Below are positions 54,035-63,300 of a stretch of 64,000 nucleotides of DNA, piece by piece. Positions within the stretch are counted from its first letter, which is position 1. The number at the start of each line of letters is the position of its first letter. The position numbers and the translations under genes were made by a program. Source of the DNA: Tritrichomonas musculus (taxonomy: Eukaryota > Parabasalia > Tritrichomonadida > Tritrichomonadidae); assembly GCA_039105265.1 (NCBI GenBank), contig JAPFFF010000001.1, positions 3,038,001-3,102,000 on the forward strand, written 5' to 3'. A model generated the notes under the pieces. That model ran no database searches and had not been told where the DNA came from. It saw only the letters and a program-made list of their open reading frames with translations.

Positions 54035-55717
54035 ATGCTCAACAAGGAATCCTATATGAAAACCTCAGCAGAGGTTTGTACCCAGATTGCATCTTACTTT
54101 GATGTTGTCGATAATTGCATAGCACTTAGTGATACAAATAAGGCATACTCATTAAATCCACAAACTTCATATTCACCATCACCACCAATTAAGAGTGGTT
54201 CATATACAACATGTATTATATCTCCTAATACTCATAATACTGCTGATATATATAATGGATTTATTCGAGCAGATATGAAAGTGATGATAAAAATAGACAA
54301 GCCAATTCTAAGTGATTTAGAAAATGTCAGTGGTTATAATTTTGGTAAGGTATGGTTTGGTTTTAAGGATGCTCGAGATGCAGTTGAGAAGTATGAAATT
54401 GTAGCTAATGGTATGACGCTTTATACCCAGAACTTTGGATGTGAAGAATCCTTTTTAACTGCATGTTGTGCAAATGAAGTTACTAAAAGAGCTGATATAT
54501 ATAGTAAAGCAAGACATAAGGATATTTGGAATGATACTCATGGAAGGAGATGTGGTTTTGTTGCAAATCTTAACAAAGATGTGACTTCTGTCACTGAAAC
54601 AATTAGATTAAAGATTGATTTGCGACGATTCCTACCTTTATCTAATATCAAGTACTTGCCAGCATTTGCAGGTAAAATCGAATTACGTCTATACTTTTCA
54701 ACAGCTGGTATGGTATATTGTCCAGTTGGTTTTGAAAAGAGCTTGGTTGCTAATCCACATATAATGAAAGACTTCAATGTTGATGAAATTACCAATGAAT
54801 TTCGACCTATTGGAGAACCAATATGGATGTGGACAAGTACCGAAAAAATAGCAATGGATAAGATTAATGACCCCAAGAATCTTCCACCTGTTGGTGAAAA
54901 TCATGGAGGAGCATATGAAGTCGCAGGAGCTAACAATACTAAGGCAAGAGTTGACCGAACTATTTACAGTGATTGGAGAACTTGGAGTGTTGTTGATTAT
55001 TCCATTGAAGAATGTGCGAGTATTATACCTTGTTTTGGTATTCATGAATCTGTATATACAGCACTTGTTCAAAGATATGCTAACCCACAACATCCACTTA
55101 CATTCCCAACACAGATTATGTCATTTTACACTTGTACAAGACCTCTTAATAATGAACAAGATAAAGCAACTATTACTATTACACCTAATTTTGTAGATAG
55201 TATGTTTTGCTTATTCCCACTCAAGCATACACATAAGACATACTTCAAGAATCCTATGTTTGAAGCATTTCATATGAATTGTGGTAATTACAATAATATT
55301 CCTGCTAAAGCATTTGGTACGAATGGTAAGTATCCAGAGTTCCTCGAATATTGCCAGAATGCAATGAACATGAATGGAGAGCAAAATGGATTTAATAAAG
55401 AGGTTATTGCAAGTTTAGCGAATGAGTATCAATATAATGAAAACACAACAGGCTATTATCCAAATGATAGGTCCTCATTCTTCATAGGTCTTCCTACTGA
55501 AACAGATGGAACATATCAACAAGGTCTTTCAAGTCTTGCACCTATTAACTTCGAATTGATATGTAGTCAAAAGGCAGATAATCCATTTAGACAGGAAGTA
55601 GATACACCTCCATTATTATGCTTATTAACAGATATATCAATTAGTATCTTAATTAGACCTAATGGTATGCCACCATCAGTACGTATTGGTCCTTATGATT
55701 TAACAACCCCTGAGTAA
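54035..55717 (+). CDS. Major capsid protein, Maverick type
   Basis: 560 residues. Similar in plan to the MCPs of A and B with matching motifs in order: FGFKDARDAVEKYEI, EESFLTA, KADIYSKARHKDIWND, GRRCGF, then a second half with NNEQDKATITITPNFVDSMFCLFPLKH (compare LRNATNITMMFP in A/B) and a final LLTDISISILIRPNGMPPS. Expected double jelly-roll hexon protein. Length and the gene neighbourhood fit Polinton MCPs. Confidence in MCP identity comes from this alignment plus position. Confidence 0.8.
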   Translation: MLNKESYMKTSAEVCTQIASYFDVVDNCIALSDTNKAYSLNPQTSYSPSPPIKSGSYTTCIISPNTHNTADIYNGFIRADMKVMIKIDKPILSDLENVSGYNFGKVWFGFKDARDAVEKYEIVANGMTLYTQNFGCEESFLTACCANEVTKRADIYSKARHKDIWNDTHGRRCGFVANLNKDVTSVTETIRLKIDLRRFLPLSNIKYLPAFAGKIELRLYFSTAGMVYCPVGFEKSLVANPHIMKDFNVDEITNEFRPIGEPIWMWTSTEKIAMDKINDPKNLPPVGENHGGAYEVAGANNTKARVDRTIYSDWRTWSVVDYSIEECASIIPCFGIHESVYTALVQRYANPQHPLTFPTQIMSFYTCTRPLNNEQDKATITITPNFVDSMFCLFPLKHTHKTYFKNPMFEAFHMNCGNYNNIPAKAFGTNGKYPEFLEYCQNAMNMNGEQNGFNKEVIASLANEYQYNENTTGYYPNDRSSFFIGLPTETDGTYQQGLSSLAPINFELICSQKADNPFRQEVDTPPLLCLLTDISISILIRPNGMPPSVRIGPYDLTTPE

Positions 55718-55744
55718 AAAGATGTATATTTTATTTTATAGAAA

Positions 55745-56179
55745 ATGTCGAATGATTATAGAAGCCCACATGCTGAGATTGTTGGAAGAGAAGGTATGAT
55801 GTATAATGAAGCTACCATGAAAAATAAGGACATAGAGTTTCAACATTTTGGTGTGTTCAGTAATACTAATACTTATTCTGTAACCTTCAACCCATATATT
55901 AATCGACCACCTACCCAGATTATTGAACATGAGGACCCTGTTAGATTTCCAGATACTCGAGAACATATAACCAAACCTGTTCGTGAACCTCCTGTTAGTA
56001 TTACAGATGGTGGTTTTTATCGACATATAGGTGAAAAAGATAGACCAGTACCTCTCTTACCAAAATATCTTAAGAAGCCTGAGAAACCACCAATGCAAGG
56101 TAGAGCAAGAGAATATAATAAACAAGATATTCGATATGGACCTACCCAACATATCTTTACCCAAAATAACATATATTAA
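55745..56179 (+). CDS. Unknown 144-aa structural-cluster protein
   Basis: 144 residues, proline-rich, with a strand-rich middle (FQHFGVFSNTNTYSVTFNPY) and many basic/proline segments (PLLPKYLKKPEKPPMQGRAR). Lies directly after the MCP in the same direction, so may be virion-associated (capsid cement or penton-linked). No family recognised. Confidence 0.62.
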   Translation: MSNDYRSPHAEIVGREGMMYNEATMKNKDIEFQHFGVFSNTNTYSVTFNPYINRPPTQIIEHEDPVRFPDTREHITKPVREPPVSITDGGFYRHIGEKDRPVPLLPKYLKKPEKPPMQGRAREYNKQDIRYGPTQHIFTQNNIY

Positions 56180-56203
56180 TTTTTTATTGAATTTTTTATC
56201 CAG

Positions 56204-56650
56204 ATGAAAATGACAACAAGAAACGTCTATGACTATGTCAATGAACTTCGCGCAAAATGTGCTCCAAATACTAAACAATGTAATTTCTCGATACTTTGTG
56301 ACAAGTACCCAATGAAAACAGGAGAATGGAGTTATTTAGGCAAAGTACTCTATGTCTCAATCAAGGTAAAAGACAAGTGCCACAGATTTTATCCAGATAA
56401 GCTCAAAGAACTTGATCTTGACTCAATATTTATTAAGCCTAACTCAAGGAGAAAAATAACTGAAGATTTCGAAGAGTTCTACATAAATGGAAACACTACC
56501 ACTCAAGAGTATCAAGGAATCAAATACTACAACTACTCCATTGCAGCTGCTCCTACAAGTCATAAACCAAAAATCGATGCTCTCAAGCAGAAATATCAAA
56601 TTGAGTCATTTGACATGTTTATTGGAGAACAGCTAGACTTAGTACTTTAA
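56204..56650 (+). CDS. Unknown 148-aa protein
   Basis: 148 residues, mixed alpha/beta with three cysteines (CAPNTKQC, ILCDK). The segment WSYLGKVLYVSIKVKDKCHRFYPD looks like a beta-rich core. No domain recognised. Follows the MCP cluster. Confidence 0.6.
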   Translation: MKMTTRNVYDYVNELRAKCAPNTKQCNFSILCDKYPMKTGEWSYLGKVLYVSIKVKDKCHRFYPDKLKELDLDSIFIKPNSRRKITEDFEEFYINGNTTTQEYQGIKYYNYSIAAAPTSHKPKIDALKQKYQIESFDMFIGEQLDLVL

Positions 56651-56671
56651 GCCTATTTTTTCCCAACCTAA

Positions 56672-57196
56672 ATGATTAAGAAGAGGGGTACAACCAATGG
56701 AGTTCAAGCAAATGTATCTTTAGAACCATCAGCAGCTGCATCATCTACATCAAACATCAACAACAACATTATTATTAATAAGAGAGATGATGGCAAGGAA
56801 GACATTGTTATTACAAGAGACATTGGAGTGCAAACTGAACCTGTTGAAGTTGAACCAGATGTACGTAATGTTATACTTGAAGCATATGCACAAATACTAC
56901 TTAATCAAGACAAAGCACTACTAGCTAACATTATATCAAAGAAATGCATCATAGTACCTATTGAATCTCTTAGCAACATCATCAAAGCAATACTACATGT
57001 TAGTGAGGTTGAAGTACAACTTAATGAAGATGTTGGATGTTGTGCAACTAAGAGCAATCCAATAAGAAAAATAGATGCTATTAAGATTATTAAAGATAAT
57101 GGAGAGGTAGTCATTGACTTGAAACAAGTATATAATAAAGAATATAATGAGCTTGTTAATAATTATCATGTATGCTTAAAATATTGCATAGTATAA
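56672..57196 (+). CDS. Conserved 174-aa protein shared with element B
   Basis: Homologue of the protein at 28312-28845 (see NVSLEPSAA, DGKEDIVITRDI, LLNQDKAL, PIRKIDAIKI, QVYNKEYNELVN landmarks). In C the N-terminal part has a GVQTEPVEVEP motif where the B version has ELQKSLPDDP, so the GxQT motif is specific to the Maverick copy. Overall about half of residues match by eye. Unknown function. Confidence 0.75.
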   Translation: MIKKRGTTNGVQANVSLEPSAAASSTSNINNNIIINKRDDGKEDIVITRDIGVQTEPVEVEPDVRNVILEAYAQILLNQDKALLANIISKKCIIVPIESLSNIIKAILHVSEVEVQLNEDVGCCATKSNPIRKIDAIKIIKDNGEVVIDLKQVYNKEYNELVNNYHVCLKYCIV

Positions 57197-57249
57197 AAAA
57201 AGACATATATAAAAAAAACTTAAAATTAGAAGTAATTATTTTTTTACTC

Positions 57250-57621
57250 TTACTCCTTGTCTTTTGGAGATGAAGCTTCTTGTTCATCTTCATCATCTTC
57301 TTCTTGTGTCTCTTGCGAGTCAGGCACTATAGGCACGTGAAAGCCAATAGATTTTGGTGTTGTAGATTGAGGAATCTTTTTATGAAAAACCTCGCAGGTA
57401 GTGAGATTCATTTGAGTAAGTGCTTCAGCAATCTTGTTCATGTTTGCTTGTATCAAAGGGTCATAGATGGTGCAGACATTAGATGATGTCGAGTTTATTA
57501 TTTTTTGGTTGAACAGAAATATCACCTCTTTAATAGCATTGGCTATTTCAACATGAGCATTTTTGATAGCTAGCTTTTGCTGTTTTTGGAATTCTTTGAA
57601 GTCATTTCCAGAACGCGACAT
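57250..57621 (-). CDS. Small protein with acidic C-terminus (123 aa)
   Basis: 123 residues: helical N-terminal half (FQKQQKLAIKNAHVEIANAI), then SNVCTIYDPLIQANMNKI, and a strongly acidic tail (DSQETQEEDDEDEQEASSPK). Starts close to the divergent bZIP-like gene (77 bp apart). Unknown function. Confidence 0.58.
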   Translation of the reverse strand: MSRSGNDFKEFQKQQKLAIKNAHVEIANAIKEVIFLFNQKIINSTSSNVCTIYDPLIQANMNKIAEALTQMNLTTCEVFHKKIPQSTTPKSIGFHVPIVPDSQETQEEDDEDEQEASSPKDKE

Positions 57622-57697
57622 TTTAAAAAATGAAGTGATTTTGTTTGCGAATATTCAATTTTCAAAAATAATTCAATTTTTTTTCTCGAATGAAATC

Positions 57698-58003
57698 ATG
57701 AGCCAAAATTTAGATTTGGGTGAGTTCAAGGAAACAGCTATCATCAAGAAGTTGAAGAAGTCCAAGAGTAACAACAACCTCAAAAATATTGATACTGCAA
57801 AAACTGAAACAACAGAAAAACGTGGTAGAAAGCAAAAGTATGCAACTGTTGAAGAACGAAATGAAGCACGTAAACAACAGCAAAAGGCATATCGTGAAAG
57901 AAAGAAAAAAGAAGTACAAAGTATGAAGGAAAAAATAATGTTGTATGAAAGCAAAAAGGTAGCTTATGAAAATGAGGTAGCTTATGAAAAAGGTAGCTTA
58001 TGA
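57698..58003 (+). CDS. bZIP-like basic protein ending in a minisatellite
   Basis: 101 residues from ATG 57698. Basic KRGRKQKY (AT-hook-like RGRK), then NEARKQQQKAYRERKKKEVQ followed by helical MKEKIMLYESKKVAYENEVA, a layout reminiscent of a bZIP DNA-binding region with a short leucine-poor zipper. The last codons are part of a 19-bp minisatellite, so the C-terminus is shaped by the repeat. A DNA-binding or transcription role in C is inferred and weak. Confidence 0.5.
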   Translation: MSQNLDLGEFKETAIIKKLKKSKSNNNLKNIDTAKTETTEKRGRKQKYATVEERNEARKQQQKAYRERKKKEVQSMKEKIMLYESKKVAYENEVAYEKGSL

Positions 58004-58250
58004 GGAAAAAGGTAGCTTATGAGGAAAAAGGTAGCTTATGAGGAAAAAGGTAGCTTATGAGGAAAAAGGTAGCTTATGAGGAAAAAGGTAGCTTATGAGG
58101 AAAAAGGTAGCTTATGAGGAAAAAGGTAGCTTATGAGGAAAAAGGTAGCTTATGAGGAAAAAGGTAGCTTATGAGGAAAAAGGTAGCTTATGAGGAAAAA
58201 GGTAGCTTATGAGGAAAAAGGTAGCTTATGAGGAAAAACATGTAGTTGAG
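57953..58250 (+). repeat. Minisatellite, 19-bp unit GAGGAAAAAGGTAGCTTAT
   Basis: About 15 copies; at least 12 are perfect and contiguous from about 57992. Because 19 is not a multiple of three, the array moves through all reading frames. The perfection of the copies indicates very recent expansion. Confidence 0.9.
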
Positions 58251-58275
58251 GAAAAAAAAAAAAACTTTTTTTTAG

Positions 58276-58701
58276 TTATTCATTTTTCTTGTAGTACATT
58301 GTGATGAACTTCTTGTTTCTTTTCACTTTCTTATGTGTAAAGTGTCTCTTTGTTCCATCGAGATGCCCGAAACCAAGTCGAGTAATAGATAGTTCATGAC
58401 CAAAGAACATGTTGTACAAGTTAACAATGTCTCTTGCAGGATAACAATCTTTTTCGAGGCTGTCAAACCATTCATCATACCTCTTTTTTTGTTTTGCTCG
58501 AAGTCGATGTGCATCATTTTCAAGAGCATGAGCATAATTTTCACACATCGTTCTTAAATTTGATGTATCATCTTCAACTTTTAGTTGAGATATTTTTTTC
58601 GACATGTTTATATTAATTTTGTAGTCGAATGAATCATGATCTTTAGGAGGTGTTTGTTTTTGTAAAATATCTTCTATTTTATCTTCTTCTTCATTCATCA
58701 T
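58276..58701 (-). CDS. Protein with winged-helix-like C-terminus (141 aa)
   Basis: 141 residues. Acidic N-terminus, a helical middle (RLRAKQKKRYDEWFDSLEKD) and a C-terminal domain (ARDIVNLYNMFFGHELSITR ... NKKFITMYYKKNE) that resembles the end of the 32738-33649 protein of element B, including the final tyrosine-rich strand. This part looks like a small winged helix-turn-helix. DNA binding is inferred. Confidence 0.6.
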   Translation of the reverse strand: MMNEEEDKIEDILQKQTPPKDHDSFDYKININMSKKISQLKVEDDTSNLRTMCENYAHALENDAHRLRAKQKKRYDEWFDSLEKDCYPARDIVNLYNMFFGHELSITRLGFGHLDGTKRHFTHKKVKRNKKFITMYYKKNE

Positions 58702-58891
58702 TAATAAAATAATAGTGATATTAATAAATATATTTTTTTAAAATTTCAATATATTTTATTTTTTTTAATTCAATTTTTGAATTTTTATAGTGTATTTAAC
58801 TTTTTCAAAGAAAAATATCTACCTTCGAGTTTTTCTACGAAATTTAAAATTTAGTGATATCAACTAGAAAATAGATCATTTTTATACTTGT

Positions 58892-60310
58892 ATGTCATAC
58901 AACTACAGCTCAGACAGCGATGTTAGTCTATTTGACTCGATCGAGCAATCGGGTCAACAAGCTCCACCATCAGATCCGCCATCAGCTCCACCCACAGAAG
59001 ATTGGATCAAGAACATGACCCCAGAACAACTCGAATCCATGAGACAGTTCATCATGAAGCAGCAAGAAGAAGCAGCAGCTAGATTAAAGAAGAAGCAGCA
59101 AGAAGAAGAAGCAGCTAGATTGAAGAAGAAGCAAGAAGAAGAAGAAGCAGCAAGATTGAAGAAGCAGCAAGAAGAAGAAGAAGCAGCTAGATTGAAGAAG
59201 CAGCAAGAAGAAGAAGCAAGAAGGAAGAAGAAGCAAGAAGAAGAAGCATTAGCAAGATTGAAGCAAGAAGACGATGCAAGAAGGAAGAATCCATATGTTC
59301 CATATGTTCCAATTTCCAATAAAGTCTTTCCACCACCTCGCTCATATAATATAATACAAGTTCCTCCACCTCCTCCACCTCCTTCTAATCAACAAATACC
59401 ACCACCTCCAAGAGTTCTCGCTAGACCATCTGCATTTGTCGAGAATCAAAAACTCGGTTCCAATCCAAAAGAAGAAACAAAGATAGAAGGAGAAGAAGAA
59501 GAAGTTGATCATGAACAAGAACCATCACCAGCTCGCAAAGAACCATATAAGCCACCGAAAAGTGTTCATGAAATGAAATCCAATAGTGATTATAAGGAGG
59601 ATAATGTTCGTCCATTCGACTTTCGAGAAGAAATGGAACAATTAATAGAAGAAAATGAAAACTTGAAAGAACGATTAACGAAGTTGGAGGAGAAAATGAC
59701 TGGTGTAGAATTTCACATTGAAGACATCAATCACAATGCTGAAGAACTCAGGAAAGACATTGATAATAACGACGAATACGCACTCGAGCTGATGAAATTG
59801 GAACTTACTCCAAAAAAGGTGGCGAAGTACATTAACAAAATTCACGATCTAAAGAAGGACGTGTCAGATCTCAAAAATGCTCAACAAGCTGGTCCTCCAA
59901 CAGATGATGCATTTGCTGAAAAGTTGGCAAGATCGAACTTGATGATGAAAGAAGCTGATTATCTTCGAAACATGTTGGAAGCTGTTGAATCATATGACAA
60001 GAAAAAAGCACCAGATCAGACGAGCGTGTTCAAGTCCTATGGATGGAAGTTGTCCAATTGCGTTTATCATCTTCGACAATACTTATCACAAGAAGAGAAA
60101 GAGAAGTTGGACAAAGCATGCAGCTTCGAGAGAAGTGGAAGGAAGCAATCACCGAAGCAAGTGCTGAAAGCCATGAGGCAATGGGGTGAATCAATGGAGA
60201 AGAACGAAATTCAACGGAACTCTGAATCGAAGGTGAAAGGAAATGAGTTCCAATATCATTTTCCACATCTCGATGATAATGTCGTTGATGATGATGATTA
60301 CCCCCAATAA
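58892..60310 (+). CDS. Long coiled-coil protein with EEEAARLKKKQ repeats
   Basis: 472 residues. After a short acidic, proline-rich start it has a tandem repeat of EEEAARLKKKQ-type 11-mers (about 58-130), a polyproline segment (about 150-180), an acidic stretch, a long coiled coil (about 250-290) and a helical C-terminal domain with YLRNMLEAVESYDKKKAPDQ and CVYHLRQYLSQ. The leader ATCATTTTTATACTTGT fits the initiator. It is immediately upstream of the polymerase gene, and might be a terminal-protein-like or scaffold protein; this is speculation. Confidence 0.65.
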   Translation: MSYNYSSDSDVSLFDSIEQSGQQAPPSDPPSAPPTEDWIKNMTPEQLESMRQFIMKQQEEAAARLKKKQQEEEAARLKKKQEEEEAARLKKQQEEEEAARLKKQQEEEARRKKKQEEEALARLKQEDDARRKNPYVPYVPISNKVFPPPRSYNIIQVPPPPPPPSNQQIPPPPRVLARPSAFVENQKLGSNPKEETKIEGEEEEVDHEQEPSPARKEPYKPPKSVHEMKSNSDYKEDNVRPFDFREEMEQLIEENENLKERLTKLEEKMTGVEFHIEDINHNAEELRKDIDNNDEYALELMKLELTPKKVAKYINKIHDLKKDVSDLKNAQQAGPPTDDAFAEKLARSNLMMKEADYLRNMLEAVESYDKKKAPDQTSVFKSYGWKLSNCVYHLRQYLSQEEKEKLDKACSFERSGRKQSPKQVLKAMRQWGESMEKNEIQRNSESKVKGNEFQYHFPHLDDNVVDDDDYPQ

Positions 60311-60384
60311 GATAGGTCATAACTAAAAAAATAATTTTTTTAACTTTTTCTTTGTTTTTATTTTTATCGTTTCACTTTTATTTT

Positions 60385-63300
60385 ATGTTAAACATGAACA
60401 AGGACATTGAAGATAATTTTTTAGATGCTATTGGAGATGTCTATGCTGATACAAAATCACAGTTTCGTCGTGAATATAATCGACGTGCAAAACAATACCA
60501 AAAGAAAGACAAATTTAAAGAAGAAATGAGGAAGCTCATGATTCCTGCAGGACAAGGTATTGGTTTTGCTACAGACATCAATCAAGATGAAGATAAGAGG
60601 TACGCATTTACGGAAGCACTACGACAGATACATAAAAAGAAAAATGTTGGAAGACCTATTGTTAAAGCAATTGCACTTGATGGAACTTATAAGTACTTCA
60701 CACTCAGTGATAAGCACAACATCGAAAGTACATTAGGTCATATAACAGGAGAACTTGATTTAAGTGAAGACCAATCAGACACTAATCCATATATCTCAAA
60801 CATGTTCATTCCAGTTCGATATGAGGTACAATTTATTGACATGAACAAAACAAATGATGGTGTTCATTTTAGAACCAAGATGCAAGATATGGATACTCAT
60901 GAAATCTATGATGATGAAGTCGAAATTGATGAAGACTATCGAAATACACCAGAAGGTAGTTTTTTCCCATACATCAATCTATCACCTATAGACTTATCTA
61001 CATACCAAATCTTTCATGAGGTAAGGAAAGAGAACTACAGAGATAATTGTTTTGTATATGCTTGTATACAATCAGGTGTGTTCACTGATGATGAAATAGA
61101 TGACTTACGATTTTTTGTTCAAACAAGAGCCATACCCAATAACAAGATAGAAGAAGTAGCTAAAAAGTTCAAGTGCAATTTTAGTATCATTAGAATTGTT
61201 GAACAACCTGATAAATACAAGTATGAAACAAGAATCAACACCAGAAAGAAAAAATGGTCTGTTGATTTTAAAAGAGAAGTTAACCTGATATTGTTCAAAG
61301 ACCATTATATGCTCAACAGGAAAATACCTTGTACATTATTCTACCTTCAACACTATGAAGAACTTGATAGAACATTTGCATATATGCCTTTTGACAAAAG
61401 ATGTATGATAGCAAGATTGGAGAAAAATGGAAAGACTGTCAAAGACTATAAACATGAAGGAATCAAACCAATAACCTTTTTCCAAAAGATGTTTGAGTTA
61501 CATCTATTTGAAGAAATCAAAGCATGCGAAATGGATATTATCAACACAACTGAATATGAACATGTTAATGACTATGTAAGTCTCGAATATAATGCAGAAC
61601 AAAGTACAAGACTCATTGAGAATAATAAAAAGAAACAAAATACATGGTCAAGGATTTATTATAGCGACTTCGAAACAAACTCGACAGTCAGTCCACATAT
61701 ACCATATCTCAATTGTACGATCTTTCGAGATGGAGCCAACATACATAAAATATCTATTCAAGGTGAAGATTGTGGACAGAAGCTCTTGAATTATTTATGG
61801 AGTGGCTCATTAACATATTTTCATAACCTCAAGTATGATGCATGTTTTTTCATTAACACACCTGGATGGGATACACAGATAACAGAACGAAGTGGAACTG
61901 TGTTGCAAATCATCATGACATTATTCGAAGAAGGTACAAGGAAAGTCAAAAAGCGATTAACATTCAGGAACTCATATAGTATAATACCTCAAGCATTAAG
62001 TAAATTTGCTACAATGTTCAACCTCAATGTTCACAAGGAAGTCATGGCATATAAGCTATATACACAAGAGAACATTCAAAGAAGAATTGTTGATGCTACT
62101 GAGTTCCAACAGCAATACATCGATGAAAATGCAGATAAGTTATCGAAAGCACAACTTGATGCAAACTGCAAGCAGATTATCGAAAATGCAAAAATCGCAA
62201 ATTGCTATAATGATGGCAAAATCGACATCATTAAATATGCCATCTTCTATTGTTTCAAGGACTGTATTGTTTTGATGAAGGGAATGGAAAAATTTAATGA
62301 AGACCTGAAAGCAGTCTTTAAAGAGACAAAGACAGATATGTATGGTGTTCATGATTTTATATCTATAAGTGCTATTGGATACTGCTTTGCCAAGAAATAT
62401 GGTTGCTTTGATGGATGTTATGAACTATCAGGTAAGTGTCAAGACTTCATACAACGATGTGTCTCTGGTGGAAGAACAATGACAGCAGGTAATGAAAAGC
62501 AATACATCGAAGGAAAGATACAAGACTTTGATGCAGTTAGCTTATATCCATCTGCAATGTATGTTATGGATGGTATACCATTAGGAAGACCTAAAGTAAT
62601 ACCACAAGGTACAACACATGAACAACTTATGCAATATGATACATTCTTTATCGAAGTCAACATCAAGAAACTCGAATGTAAATCAAAAGAGCCATATAAA
62701 TTTGGACAAGTATTTACAAGGAATGAAGCAGGTAGTAAAATATTCGGCAATTTCCTTGTTGACCATTATTATATCGATAAAGTAGGTCTCATGGACTTGT
62801 TCGAATTTTATGATGTTGAATATGAGTTAATACGTGGCTATTACTTTGATGAAGGATTTAACAAGAAAATCAATGAGTTCATTGAGAAGCTCTTTAATCT
62901 CAGGGCAAGTTATAAAAAGCAAAAGAACCCTCTTGAACAAACAATAAAGCTCCTCCTCAACTCCATATATGGCAAGTCAATATTGAAAGCAACAAAGACT
63001 GAAACCAAGACAGTACCAAAAAGCCAACTATACAAGTACCTCTGGAGGAACTACAACTTTATCAAGGAGGTTGTTGAAGATGCTAATATTGATAAGTGCT
63101 ATGTCAAGAAGTTGAAACCAATTAATGACCATTTCAACCTACCTCAATTTGGTGCAAGCGTTCTCTCTTGGAGTAAGCACTTAATGAACAGGGTTATGGC
63201 TACAGCTGAGCAAGCAGGTATACCTATCTTTTATCAAGATACTGATAGTATGCATGTACTTGAAAAAGATGTACCAAGGATAGCTGACTTATTCCAGTTC

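Noticed and set aside
57953-58250. CRISPR-like array
   Set aside because: The 19-bp repeat is contiguous without unique spacers, so it is a minisatellite.
58954-59378. Minus-strand open frames with Ser/Ala/Cys/Phe or Leu repeats
   Set aside because: Antisense of the EEEAARLKKKQ repeat of the 58892 gene.
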